From positions 31,897,414 through 31,961,413 of the forward strand of contig JALMGJ010000002.1 of assembly GCA_023362775.1 (NCBI GenBank): a stretch of 64,000 nucleotides of DNA, written 5' to 3'. The stretch comes from Charina bottae (taxonomy: Eukaryota; Chordata; Lepidosauria; Squamata; Charinaidae). The first letter of the stretch is position 1. Each line of letters begins with the position of its first letter. The translations under genes and the position numbers were made by a program. Of the stretch, positions 43,300 to 54,062 are shown piece after piece. The notes beneath the pieces were generated by a model. The model did no database searches. It was not told the DNA's origin and saw only the letters and a list, made by a program, of their open reading frames with translations.

Positions 43300-43584
43300 A
43301 TGTATATTCGGGAAAATGAGATTAAGAGCCTGCAATATAAGCATTTCAACTATCCTTATCCTGCGTCAGATTTGGGGATAACTAATAGTGCTGTAACACC
43401 TCTGGCAGAGAGCACAATCACCGCTAAGGGTAAGTACAATAAGGTTCCATTAGACTTGATTGCCATTCGGCAACATTTTAGGCAACCTGACAAGATTTTA
43501 GACTGTAGAGTTTCTCCTAGCTTCATTTGTAGCACTATGATTTACCCGAGACTCCACAAAGAAACAACAAGCACTGGCAACTAA
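43300..43584 (+). other. Unrecognised 94-codon open frame
   Basis: I do not recognise this frame. It has no signal peptide, membrane span or known motif. It lies in V2R-B intron 3, in the sense direction, with a TAA at the end. It could be a transposon fragment or chance. Confidence 0.2.
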
Positions 43585-43719
43585 GTATTTTAATTTTTAA
43601 AAAACCTCCTGTAGTAGCTGAGGCTAATTTTATTGTGCAATGTAAGTATATCTTACAAAAGGGGATTATGGATATCTCCACTTATCTTTTAAAGCTAATA
43701 CTTTATTGTGTGTGTGTTT

Positions 43720-43965
43720 GTGTATTTGTATCTGTGTCTCTGTGTGTTCCTTTGAGTCAGTTCTCAACTCTTGGGGTGTTCCTGAACTAGTCCCTGTAGT
43801 TTTCCTGGCAAGATTTTGGAAGTGGTTTGCCCTTCTTCTTCCTGGGGCTGAGAGCGAGGGACTGGCCCAAGGTCACCCAGCTGGCTTTGTGTCTAAGCCA
43901 GGACTGGAACTCACAGTTTCACTGTTTCTAGCTTGATGCCTTAACCACTACACCAAACTGGCTGA
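43720..43965 (-). mobile_element. tRNA-derived SINE (second family)
   Basis: Minus strand: A-box-like TTGGTGTAGTGGTTAAGGC, B-box-like GTGAGTTCCAGTCCTGGC, then CAGCTGGGTGACCTTGGGC. Related to 12440-12670. Its right end abuts a GT-rich microsatellite (43705-43745). Confidence 0.65.
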
Positions 43966-44088
43966 CAAAACAACACCTTATTTCTTGGGTTCTACCTGTA
44001 ACTATACCGTACATCTTGTAGCTCTTATCTAATTTTGCAATCTGGCTTTGGCTTTACCAATGGTCTTGGATTTCTATTGACGTATATA

Positions 44089-44779
44089 TGATAGGATGTA
44101 CGCTGGCTTATAGGGAAAAATCAAGGCGTGATAGTAAACAGACAGAGTGCAGATTTTATGGCTATAATGTCTTTACTTGTGATAAATGCAAAGTTGAATA
44201 TACATGGTACAGCATTGCAAAAGGAAAAACAAACTTACAAGCAGAGTTTCGTGTATTGTTTCCAGGGCCAGGGCGCTTGCCATGGCCTACACACACAGCC
44301 ACGCATAGCTATGCACTGCCCAGTCCTCAGAAGTAGAATACACACACGAACATGGCTAAAAGGCAGGACAGAAGTCAAGAAGCATAGAACACCATTTTGC
44401 ACGGTTAGATATTCTGTTCTTCCAGCTTTCTGATTGGCTGGAAGTTAGGTGTGACACACACCAGGCCTAAAGCATAGGCCATAGCAGTTCTGCATCTAAG
44501 CAAGCATGTGATGCTCCTCTCCCTTGCTCTACACAGAGCAAGGCTTCCCACAGAGGGAATCAGGAGGACTTGTTCCCATGGGAAGGTTTAGAAACTAGAC
44601 GTAAACAATACATCACATGGTACCTTCTAGCTTCATATCTAATGAAGATATAAGCAAAGCCATTCAAAGTCATGGGAAGGCTTTTTTTGTTATCTGGCCA
44701 CCTGCACTTCACGTCATCATGAGGAAGCTGTGCTTTGTATAGAAAACCAATTTGCCAATTTCATACAAGAAATCTGACA
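44089..44779. mobile_element. Solo LTR (family S), uninterrupted
   Basis: 691 bases, TGATAGGATGTACGCTGG...AAATCTGACA, flanked by the 5-base duplication ATATA (44084-44088 and 44780-44784). Same family as 15216-16775. It retains the intact GCAAAGCCATTCAAAGTCATG sequence (about 44658-44680) that in the other copy is split by a Penelope element. Confidence 0.9.
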
Positions 44780-45052
44780 ATATATTGGTCCAGCTACTCT
44801 ATTCCTAAGCCAATGCTCTTAGTTCTACACTCCTTTTAGTCTATCTTCTATTGCAATACCTTTCCTCCATAACCACTCCAACTATACCTCTAAAGTGCTG
44901 AATCATTAGACCTCCATATTTCTATATTGCTAACCTCTCCATCTACCTATTTCTCTAGAAGTAATCTCTATATTCCCAGGTTGGGAGGCCTTTTCACTCT
45001 GTCTTTTATAACTCTGGAGTTCCTCTGTTCTTCTGCTCTGTCAAAGCCTCTG

Positions 45053-45206
45053 TTTTGCATTTGCATGCTTTCGAATTGCTAGGTTGGCAAGAGCTGAGGC
45101 TAGTGCGGGAGCTCACTCTGTCATGCGGGGCTGGGGTTCGAACCTCCGAACTTGCAATCTTCCAATTGACAAGCCTGGCATCTTACCCGCTGAGTCACCA
45201 TGCAGG
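45053..45206 (-). mobile_element. Sauria-type SINE, tRNA-head half
   Basis: Minus strand: GACTCAGCGGGTAAGATGCC and GGTTCGAACC with the start of the body. The BovB-like tail is missing. Confidence 0.78.
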
Positions 45207-45843
45207 CAGGTCTTTGGGTATTTTCTCCAGAGTGCCAAGACCAGCCTGCCTGTTTCTCCCAATGTTTCCACTCTAAAGCTTCCATGTAATCCTTCTCTCT
45301 TCACCCTCCATATCCAGCTGGTGGTCCAGTTGTATCAGTAGCTGTGCCATCTGAAGACTGGGGGAGAACTGAAACGGGATGCTTCCAATCAGCTAAGCAA
45401 TTTACAGTTGGGTTTGCTCCCCAGACAGGAACAGTTGTTGAAAGTAGGATATAGGGTATGGTTTCGTGCTGTCCGTCATATACAGTATATATATATAGAC
45501 ACATAGGATGTTATGAGATTCAGTTAACTCTTGAACTTTCAACCTTATGTGATTTTCATCTTTGTGAAAATTATGATGCTGAGCTATGGCTTGGCAGGAC
45601 CATATAGTGATTCCTTCAGGAAAGTGGAAGACATATCTGAAAAAGATCCGGTATTCCCTGGAGAAGGAGGAAGAGGAGCTCCCCATAAAATCCTGAATTA
45701 TTCTCCTTCAGACAGAAGTGCTGAGCTGAAGAGGCTGAATTCTTCAGAGCACTTCCAATCAAGAAGAATAGCCATAAACATCTAGAAGAAAGGCTCAGAG
45801 GGGAATGTGGAAGCTGCACGTGTGATTTTCTATGTCTTTGCAG

Positions 45844-46071
45844 CTTCATCTGCTCCTGAGAAATTTCCAGCATCACAATCTTTCCAGGGATGGGGTTTCT
45901 TTGGACGAAAATGGAGTTCCTGTGGCTGACTTTGATATCATGCACTGGGCAGTGTTTCCCAATCAGTCTGAACGTAGTGTGAAATTTGGGAATGTAGAAA
46001 GAGGACCCACCTCCAAAGTCAAGGTCTCCATCAATCAGAGTGCCATCCTATGGCCAATGTCATTTAACAAG
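45844..46071 (+). pseudogene. V2R-B exon 4
   Basis: 76 open codons, acceptor TTTGCAG, donor AAG|GTAGCT; encodes LRNFQHHNLSRDGVSLDENG and SINQSAILWPMSF. Very close to the orphan exon at 32704. Confidence 0.9.
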
Positions 46072-46684
46072 GTAGCTCATGCTGCTTGGGTTTTGGTCTT
46101 CTACTCACCTTCCCACATGCAAACTTTTCTGCTCAAAAAGAATTCTCATTGAGAACAATTGAGATAACCTCCAAAGAAGGGAACCTAAAGCCGGATTAGA
46201 TATCATGGTTCTTTAGATTTTTTTTCAGTAGTTTATCACAAACTGGAACCTGCTATAGCACCAACTCTATTGGCGACTTTACAATAAGAGAAAAGCCAGC
46301 ATGTTGGGGTAGGGAAAAATTCAAGATATAGCATTCCCACATATGTACTAAGGAGAAACACCTTTTGCAGTGGAACCACTTTCCTTTGGATTTGAGAGTT
46401 AGACAAAGGGGATGCTTCTGGATTGACAGTACAGATATAAGGAGAAAGAGAATCACCTTTCATTTGCTGCTTCTACACAGAGTCCTATCCCTAAAGGGCA
46501 ATTTTAGCTGGTATCTCCAGCAATTACAAGGGAAGGAAGAGAGGGGTACCCATCCACAACTGCTATGCCACTACTCCTTGGTTCTGTTTTCTCCGTGTAC
46601 ACCTAGCCTTCCTGAAACCAGTTCATTAAAATAAACCCCTCTAATTCCTATATTGCCCTGGCTGATCTCTATTTGCATGTTTAG
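46072..46684 (+). other. V2R-B intron 4
   Basis: About 0.6 kb, no insertions recognised. The equivalent V2R-A intron is about 4.5 kb because of nested elements. Confidence 0.7.
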
Positions 46685-46808
46685 ATGGTGCCTTCTAGAT
46701 GTACAGAAAGTTGTTCCCCAGGATAGGCCAAGCTCACCAGAAAGGGAGCACCGGTTTGCTGCTATGACTGTTCTCGGTGTATGGAAGGAACCTTCTCTGT
46801 GCAAGAAG
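46685..46808 (+). pseudogene. V2R-B exon 5 with premature stop
   Basis: Encodes RCTESCSPG, then TAG at 46724-46726 where V2R-A has TAC and the orphan exon has AAC. The frame then continues with CCYDCSRCMEGTFSVQE. Acceptor GTTTAG, donor AAG|GTAGGT. One codon shorter than its paralogues. Confidence 0.92.
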
Positions 46809-47810
46809 GTAGGTGGCTTTGGAGAAAAGAGAGATATTGAGTATGCAATCAGAATTCACTCTTGCTTTTCTGGGCAACATTTGTTAAAGGTGTTTTCTTT
46901 CCTGCTAGGTGTAGACCTAAAGACTAGCGTCATTTTTTCATATTCCACAAAGAAAATAACTTTAATTTCTTGAAGGGGACCACAAGCTTTTCAAGGACTG
47001 GGTACAATGACCCAATGTTGCATGATGATGTGGCCATTAACATAAATAATGGAAGGTAGCTGAAATCTCTCGAATTGTTGTATTCTTGCCTAGTTTCAGG
47101 AAAGAAGACAAGTCTTGTGAAAGGAGATGATCAAATTGGTCTTCAGCCTTTAAAACAAGTGATGGTTATTTCTAATTAATTTTGGGTCCTGTGAATATCT
47201 CTGGACACAAACATTAATTCTCACTTGGAAATGTGAGCGTTCTCATGTTGTGGGACTCCCTCATGGGCACCTTAGCTCCAGCATGGGTTCTTTCCCAGCC
47301 ACAGGCCAGACTTGGTGTGTTAAGAGCCACACTCCATAATGAAGATGGAGTAAAGACAAACAGTTTATACAGTATGACTTAAATTGGACATGAATGATTC
47401 AAATTATTACAATTTTAGCCCGTACATTCCAACAACTCTCTTCTACTTCCTCGAACAATCAAAAGAGGGAACTTAATATAGGAGCATCCCTTTCCACTAT
47501 CAAAAAGCCAAGGCAACAAGGCAACAACTACATCCCAAAAGCAATTCAGTTATTTAAAACCAAAGTTCTAGTTTTGTGCCAACCTGATGCCTTTGGTAGG
47601 ATTCAAAAGACAATGGTGCACTACTCTTTCACCTTTCAGGTCATAATCAGCTGTATGTTCCAGAGCTCTTCCTCAATATTTCTCAAAATTTTCTCTCACC
47701 CATTTTTTTAAAAAGTTGTTTCATGTCTTGTAATAGCAACTGATTATAGTTGCATTTTTTCATGATCATGCAGCTGCAGAAATAGATACATGCTAGCACC
47801 TATTTTTCAG
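46809..47810 (+). other. V2R-B intron 5
   Basis: Aligns with 33574-34195 over its first 630 bases. Nothing else recognised. Acceptor TTTTTCAG. Confidence 0.7.
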
Positions 47811-48721
47811 ATGTAGCCCATTGCAGCAAGTGTCCAGAGGACCAGCATTCCAATGAGAAGCGAGATCACTGTGTTCCCAAAGATATAAGCTTCTTGTCCT
47901 ATGGGGAAATGTTGGGACTCATCCTAGTTTCCTTTGCTCTTGCTTTGGCCCTCACCACTGCCTTTGTTCTGGGAATCTTCATTAAATACCGAGAAACTCC
48001 CATAGTCAAGGCCAACAACCGGGACCTCACCTACATTCTCCTGGTCTCCCTCCTGCTTTCTTTCTTGACCTCCCTTCTATTCATCGGTCATCCCAGGAAA
48101 GTGACCTGTTTTCTTCGACAAACCACTTTCAGTATTGTTTTCTCAGTTGCTGTGTCTTCTTTGCTGGCCAAGACTGTCATGGTGGTGGTGGCCTTCCTGG
48201 CCACAAAACCAGGCAGTAGGAGGAGGAAATGGCTGGGGAAGAGTCTAGCCAACTCCATTGTCTTATCTTCCTCTGGTATTCAAGTGGGCATCTGTATCAC
48301 ATGGCTAGGAATCTCTCCCCCATTCCCAGATTCTGACCTGCATTTCCAATCAGGACACATCCTGCTGCAATGCAATGAAGGCTCAGTCACTATGTTCTAT
48401 GCTGCACTGGGCTACATGGGCTTTCTGGCTGCCATCTGCTTCTTGGTGGCTTTCCTGTCCCGGAAGCTGCCGGGGACCTTCAACGAAGCCAAGTGGATCA
48501 CCTTCAGCATGTTAGTTTTCTGCAGCGTTTGGGTCTCCTTTGTCCCCACCTACCTGAGCACCAAAGGGAAATACATGGTGGCTGTGCAGATCTTCTCCAT
48601 CCTGGCCTCCAGCCTGGGTTTATTGGGCTGCATCTTTATCCCCAAATGCTACATCATTCTTCTGAGACCTGACATGAACACCAAGGAGCATCTAATGATG
48701 AAAATTCATGTGGGCTCCTGA
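47811..48721 (+). pseudogene. V2R-B exon 6 (seven-transmembrane domain, open)
   Basis: 303 codons including TGA. Same helices and signature ([22 protein letters not shown]) as V2R-A exon 6, with a tail about six residues longer (MMKIHVGS). No lesion in this exon; it is lost only because of upstream mutations. Confidence 0.92.
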
Positions 48722-48740
48722 TTTGAATCCCTGTTTATTA

Positions 48741-49430
48741 ACTAGTTGATCGTAAATCTCTCATATAGATTATTGAAATGCGCTCTACATGGGACTATCC
48801 TTGAGGAGTATCCGGAAGCTTCAGCTGGTCAAAAATGCAGCCGCTCGAGCAGTTACGGGTGCTATAAGATCAGCACATGTAACACCGCTGCTCCGCGAGC
48901 TGCATTGGGTACCAGCTTGCTTCCGGGTCCAATTCAAAGTGTTGGTCATCACCTTTAAAGCCCTAAATGGCATGTGACCAGGGTATCTGAGGGACCGTCT
49001 CATCCCAATTACATCTACCCACCCCACCTGGTCATGCAGGGAGGGCATGCTACGGACCTCATCAATTAAAGAATTCCATTTAGCGGGGTCCACGAGGCGT
49101 GCCTTCTCTGCGATAGCACCCTCCCTGTGGAATATCTTGCCCCCGGAGGTGAGGCAGGCACCCTCCCTCCTGGCCTTCCGGAGGTCTTTAAAGACCTGGT
49201 TCTGCCACCTTGTGTGGGACAAAGGAAGTGATAGTTCCTCCTGGGGGTGGTTAGCTTAGTAATAACCTCCTTTTAAGATCTTACCATCTTCTGGATTTTT
49301 TCTATTTCTTTTTATTATGATATTGTATTTAATTGATTTATAGGTTTTTTAATTTTAATATTTTATTGTAAACCGTGGAGATGGGCGGTGATAAATTTGA
49401 TTAATAAATAAATAAAAATAAATATAAAAC
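48741..49430 (+). mobile_element. CR1/L2-type LINE 3' fragment
   Basis: Encodes [36 protein letters not shown] and APSLWNILPPEVRQAPS with one stop, then the 3' end with GGAGATGGGCGGTG and an AATAAATAAATAAA tail. It begins only about 20 bases after the V2R-B stop codon. Confidence 0.87.
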
Positions 49431-49910
49431 AAGATAGTGTGGAAGTCAACTCTTTTTATTTGTTCTGTGGAATCTTTCTTCCTTCTTTCTAAGCTTTGAA
49501 TTTTGCTGACCCATGAAGGGTGTATCCCAACTTAGGCCAATCCTTGCCTGCTTGGGAACACTGAATCAACCTGTCTCTAGCAGGTTTGAATGAGCAGGAC
49601 TCAGGGCCCTTGCCCCAGCTGGGACCCAGGACATGAAACCATGTGGCTCAGCATGGAAGTGGGCCCTCTATGTGCTGACTCAGGTTGACAATGTGTCGGC
49701 TAATACGTGATAAAGCAAAGAGAACTCTGGGATGCCAAGGGAGGTTGCTGTTTCTATGGGACATCATTATCTGACCAAGCTGGTGGCTAGACCTCTATTT
49801 CTATGTTGATGCTCCTGTGCTCTCTTTTGAATGCTATTTTTTTAACTTCTAATATATATATTCCCTTGGTCTGTTCCTTCTAACTTTGGGAAATTTTTTG
49901 AAAGTAGATA
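49431..49910. other. Unassigned DNA
   Basis: Nothing recognised. Confidence 0.5.
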
Positions 49911-49911
49911 A

Positions 49912-49921
49912 GAGAAAGAAA

Positions 49922-49977
<56 letters not shown>

Positions 49978-50062
49978 GGAGGGAGGGAGGGAGGGAGGGA
50001 GGGAGGGAGGGAAGGAAGGAAGGAAGGAAGGAAGGAAGGAAGGAAGGAAGGAAGGAAGGAAA
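49912..50062. repeat. Compound purine microsatellite
   Basis: Tandem (AAAG)n, then (GGGA)n, then (AAGG)n over about 150 bases, all purine on the plus strand. Open frames on both strands here are artefacts of the repeat. Confidence 0.95.
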
Positions 50063-50218
50063 GCTTAGTGAAGGAGCATATTGATTGATCAAGCATATTG
50101 CTTTTTTAATTATTTTATTATTTAAAATATATATTAAACACATATAAACAATTATACATATACTTACAGTGTGTACAACATATTTACATTTCAGACATCT
50201 TTACATACAAAAAAAACA

Positions 50219-50671
50219 TGTTAGGGTTTGATAAACCCAGGAATTTACTTCTAGATATAAATTATACAGAGAGGCTTGATTTCTAGGTAAAAGGTGAAAT
50301 ATTCTGCACAGTCACCCAATTAGCAGCCATTGTTGTAAGGATGATGTGTCATGTGTTACTCATTCAACAGGTGCTTAGAGTTAGGTTGGGTGTGGTAGTT
50401 AACGAGATTGACCTATGATGTGATTGGTCAATTTGACTATAAATGCAGAGATATTCTGTATTCCATTTTATTCCCATTTTACCTCGTGAAAGCTGTATCG
50501 TTGATGGTGTATCATTTGTTACTTGTGGAAGTGATCTGTAAATACGTATGTATATAAAGTAAATAGGATATTTGATATAACTTCTGTTTGGAGTCTATTT
50601 ACTGCATAGTACGTGGATCACTGGTGCCTAGGAGAGAGGCAGGCCGCTCTATCCGCGCTCCCTCTGCGACA
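50219..50671 (+). repeat. Ty1/copia 5' LTR
   Basis: 453 bases. TATAAA at 50438-50443, preceded by an inverted CCAAT (ATTGG) at about 50423, are plausible promoter elements. Confidence 0.93.
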
Positions 50672-50686
50672 GGGTTACGGGCCCAG
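50672..50686 (+). promoter_or_regulatory. Ty1/copia primer binding site (initiator tRNA-Met, internal)
   Basis: GGGTTACGGGCCCAG directly after the LTR is complementary, with one mismatch, to the anticodon stem-loop of vertebrate initiator tRNA-Met (around its CAU anticodon) rather than its 3' end. This is the half-tRNA priming known for the Drosophila copia element. Confidence 0.8.
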
Positions 50687-50945
50687 AGGCGGCAGAGACG
50701 CCATAGATGACGGAAGGCTTTGCACTGGCTGTGGATCGGTGGATCGTGTGCAGTCTGTGAGCTGGAAGCTTTGGAAGCCTATCCAGGAGTCGTGTGGCTA
50801 TTTGGAGTAATTTGGAGCTTTACCAGGCTCCGTGTCTGCGTGTGTATTTTTTTTTTCCTCCTACGCTTGTTTTGCAGCTGGAGGACGTTTTGATAAGGTC
50901 TGTGTCTTTAATCATCGGTGTCTGCCCAGAAGGGGCTGAAGACAG

Positions 50946-53567
50946 ATGAGCACAGCGAAGATGTTGCCTGCAGTCGGGGGAGGATTTCCTCTGGAGAGAC
51001 TGAATGACAGTAATTATTCGGCATCGTCATATAAACTGGAAATGTATCTTCAGCGTGAAGGGCTTTGGAGGAGTGTACTTTGCCCTGAACCAGACCTGGA
51101 AGATGAAGAAGTTGCTCTAAAGGACGATAGAGCATTGGCAAGCATAATTTTATGTCTGGAAGATAGCCAATTGTGTTATGTTAGAGACTGTCAGTTAGCC
51201 TATAAGTGTTGGGAAGCTTTAAAGAATGTTTATCTAAGAAGCTCACCGTTATGTAAGGTTTTACTAACAAGAAAACTTTATCATGCTAGATTAGGGGTAT
51301 CAGATAATATAAGGGATCACCTGCATTTTATGACAGGGTTGTTCCAGGAATTGGCTCAGAGAGATATGCAATTTACAGAAGCTAACAAAGTGTATATCAT
51401 TCTCAGTTCTTTAAATGAAACGTGGGATACTTTGGCAATGAGCTTCGGATCATTATCTGAGAATGATTTAACCATAAATTACTTATCTGGTAGATTACTG
51501 GAAGAAGAGCAAAGAAGGCAGCAGTGTTCTAATGTAATTAGGTCTAAGCAAAACAGTGTTTGTGTTAAGGAATGTTCTGATAACCAAAACAATGTATTAT
51601 TTGTAAAGAGAAAATGTTTCTACTGCAAGTCTGATAAGCATTTGTTGCGGGATTGTGATAAGAAACAGAAGCCGAAGGCTAAGCTGAAAATTTCCAAGCC
51701 GGAAGAAGCTGCACAGCTGTCTTTAATTAGTTCAAGTGTAGAACAAAATTTAAAGGGACCATTTTTACTTGACAGTGGGGCTTGTCAGCATATAGGGAGT
51801 AACAGACAGATGTTTAAGAGTTTTAGGCAGGCTGATAAAGATCATGTTATTTTAGCTAATGGAAGCATTGCATCTGTAACTGGTAAGGGATTTGTATATG
51901 TACCAGGGTTAAATATTGAATTATCAATGTTGTGTGTACCTGAACTGGAGTACAATATAATTAGTGTGTCACAATTGGATAAACAGGGTTATACTGTACA
52001 GTTTGGTAATAATGAATGTATTGTTATGAAGGATAACAATGTTTGTGGCAAAGGTATTTTGCAAAACTGTCTTTATGAAATTGTACAAGCCAGGACAAGC
52101 AGCAGCCATCATGGTGTAGCTACGATTAATAAGCCAACACATGATTCATGTGCGCACCTGTGGCACAGGAGGCTTGGACATCCGAGTTTCAAAGTGATTG
52201 AAAAGATGTCAGAAGCAAGTTCTGGAATGGAATTGAAAAAGTGCCAAGTGTATTTGGAGTGCACAGCTTGTAAGGTTGCAAAGTCAAAAGTATTTCCTGT
52301 GAGCAAATTCAGTGAAAGAAAGTCACATAAATGTTTTGAATTAGTTCACGCTGACTTAATTGGTCCATTACCAGCTTCAATAGGGGGTGCTAAATATGTT
52401 TTAGTCATTGTAGATGATTACACTAGATTTGGGTTCTGTTACCTATTGAAAGCTAAAAGCCAAACATTTGAAAAGTTTAGAAACTGGGTGCAGTTTGTAG
52501 AACGTAGGTATAGCACAAAGGTGTGTAGTTTACAAACTGACCGGGGTACAGAGTTTCTGAGTGGGAGTTTTCAGCAATGGCTCCGTAGAAGGGGCATTGT
52601 GCATAGGAGAACTAACCCACATAGTTCAGCTGAGAATGGCGTGGCTGAACGTAGGAATTTGGCATTGCAGACAGTGAAGGATTCACTCATTGCTGACTCA
52701 GGGTTATCACGTGGATACTGGGGAGAGGCAATATTAACTGCTAATTATTTAATTAACAGGTTATGGAGTGTGTCTGTAAACCAAACTCCATATTATATGT
52801 TATATGGCAAGAAGCCACCATTAGCTCATTTGAAGGCGTTTGGGTGCACTGCCTATGTTCACTTGCATAAGGAGGTACGTAGGAAAGGACAGGCAAAAGC
52901 ACAGAAGATGACGTTTGTGGGGTATGAGCCAGGGACCAAGGGATATAGGTTCACTGATGGCAGGAAAGTTGTTATTTCTAGATCAGCAAGTTTTAGTGAG
53001 CAGAGCAATTGGCAGAGATTACACGGGAGTAGTGAGGTTTATCTTCCTAGTCAGAGCAGTTTTGAGTTTTCAGAGCGGACAGATGCCACTGATGTAATTA
53101 AGAAGGAAGAGGAATTAACTCCTAGTGTGCCAATGATGCAGGATGCTGCAGTGTTGCGTAGATCTGAGAGAGTTAACAAGGGCATACCACCTCAGCGTTA
53201 TACACCAGATGATGTAAAAGTGTGTTTTATTGATTATGAACCTCGTAATTACAGGGACGTATTGAAGTTGCCACAACCCGAGCAGAGTAGATGGAAAGCT
53301 GCTATGGATGTGGAAATGAAAGCCATTAATTCTCATAAGGTTTTCAAATCTACTAGGTTGCCTGAGGGGCATAGAGCAGTAGGCTGTAGATGGGTGTATA
53401 AGAAGAAAACCTTAGTGAATGGTGATATTCAGTATAAGGCTAGGTTGGTAGCACAAGGATTTTCCCTGATAAAGAATCAGACTTATGATGAAGTTTTTGC
53501 ACCAACGCTAAGAGGGGAGACATTTAGGTTTGCCTTAGCAATGGCAGCAGATGGGATTCAAGTGTAG
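50946..53567 (+). CDS. Ty1/copia gag-protease-integrase and RT start
   Basis: 873 codons. The N-terminal gag domain (UBN2-like, LNDSNYSASSYKLEMYL) is followed by zinc knuckle CFYCKSDKHLLRDC (about 224-237) and protease LLDSGACQHI (about 275). The GAG-pre-integrase/HHCC region comes next (WHRRLGHPSF). The integrase core follows with D in HADLIGP (about 467), D in QTDRGTEF (about 530) and E in ENGVAERR (about 562). RT begins at AAMDVEMKAI (about 784) and WVYKKKT. It stops after AADGIQV because of a deletion that shifts frame. Reads as a single gag-pol frame, normal for copia. It cannot complete reverse transcription by itself. Confidence 0.93.
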   Translation: MSTAKMLPAVGGGFPLERLNDSNYSASSYKLEMYLQREGLWRSVLCPEPDLEDEEVALKDDRALASIILCLEDSQLCYVRDCQLAYKCWEALKNVYLRSSPLCKVLLTRKLYHARLGVSDNIRDHLHFMTGLFQELAQRDMQFTEANKVYIILSSLNETWDTLAMSFGSLSENDLTINYLSGRLLEEEQRRQQCSNVIRSKQNSVCVKECSDNQNNVLFVKRKCFYCKSDKHLLRDCDKKQKPKAKLKISKPEEAAQLSLISSSVEQNLKGPFLLDSGACQHIGSNRQMFKSFRQADKDHVILANGSIASVTGKGFVYVPGLNIELSMLCVPELEYNIISVSQLDKQGYTVQFGNNECIVMKDNNVCGKGILQNCLYEIVQARTSSSHHGVATINKPTHDSCAHLWHRRLGHPSFKVIEKMSEASSGMELKKCQVYLECTACKVAKSKVFPVSKFSERKSHKCFELVHADLIGPLPASIGGAKYVLVIVDDYTRFGFCYLLKAKSQTFEKFRNWVQFVERRYSTKVCSLQTDRGTEFLSGSFQQWLRRRGIVHRRTNPHSSAENGVAERRNLALQTVKDSLIADSGLSRGYWGEAILTANYLINRLWSVSVNQTPYYMLYGKKPPLAHLKAFGCTAYVHLHKEVRRKGQAKAQKMTFVGYEPGTKGYRFTDGRKVVISRSASFSEQSNWQRLHGSSEVYLPSQSSFEFSERTDATDVIKKEEELTPSVPMMQDAAVLRRSERVNKGIPPQRYTPDDVKVCFIDYEPRNYRDVLKLPQPEQSRWKAAMDVEMKAINSHKVFKSTRLPEGHRAVGCRWVYKKKTLVNGDIQYKARLVAQGFSLIKNQTYDEVFAPTLRGETFRFALAMAADGIQV

Positions 53568-54055
53568 TATAGCTGACCCATGTCTGTATGTAAAGCAATG
53601 TGAAAATGATGAACAGATTTTGCTTTTGATATTTTTAGACGATTTGTGTCTTATAGCGAAAGATCAAAGCAGGGTAATTGAATTTACTGAAAATCTGAAA
53701 CAGCACTTTGATGTCAAAGATCTGGGAGAAATTACGAATTACCTAGGCATGGGTATTCAGTTTGATGGGGGTTAGAAGTTTCAACCCCGATGACAACGGA
53801 TTTTGTCATGACAGAGACTGGAGACGATGAACAAACTTCATGTGATCAAGAATATGTGATCAGTCAATAATTGGAAGTTTATTGTATTGTATTGGAATTG
53901 TATTGTATTGTATTGATTTGCAATATTGTCCATCTGAGTGTAATGTAGCAGATGTGATGACAAAGCCTCTAAGCATAGATAGACATAGGATGTGTATATC
54001 TCAAATGTGTATGTCTTCGATTCTGTATATGTGAATGTGATATCTATTGTAAATT
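53551..54055 (+). pseudogene. Ty1/copia RT end and RNase H remnant
   Basis: Frame 53551-53775 resumes RT with CSIADPCLYVK, catalytic FLDDLCLIA and KDLGEITNYLGMGI. The palm segment between the two frames (which carries the first catalytic Asp) is missing. RNase H is reduced to its end, CPSECNVADVMTKPLS near 53930-53980. The join is a (TATTG)n pentanucleotide run at 53880-53925. Confidence 0.88.
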
Positions 54056-54062
54056 GAAGGGG
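54056..54062 (+). promoter_or_regulatory. Ty1/copia polypurine tract
   Basis: GAAGGGG immediately upstream of the 3' LTR, the expected position for the plus-strand primer. Confidence 0.75.

Larger units (their letters stand above)
42817..45843 (+). other. V2R-B intron 3
   Basis: Contains a tRNA SINE (43720-43965), a solo LTR (44089-44779), a Sauria SINE half (45053-45206), and LTR-like DNA at about 44900-45052 related to 31841-31995. The 94-codon frame 43300-43584 is unrecognised. The rest is unassigned. Confidence 0.6.
39005..48721 (+). pseudogene. V2R-B: six-exon vomeronasal type 2 receptor pseudogene
   Basis: Complete exon set: 39005-39219, 40617-40905, 41978-42816, 45844-46071, 46685-46808 and 47811-48721. 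All splice sites are GT-AG and phases match V2R-A. Two lesions disable it: a one-base frameshift at an A10 run in exon 3 (42257-42266, about codon 261), and an in-frame TAG in exon 5 (46724-46726, about codon 538). The rest is open, including the whole seven-helix exon. Undamaged it would be about 868 residues. The A10 shift could be an assembly error, but the TAG is a separate substitution, so pseudogene is the safer call. It is a tandem duplicate of V2R-A. Confidence 0.88.

Noticed and set aside
49842..50143. Leu/Pro/Ser- or Lys/Glu-rich proteins on both strands
   Set aside because: Pure translation of the (AAAG)n/(GGGA)n/(AAGG)n microsatellite.
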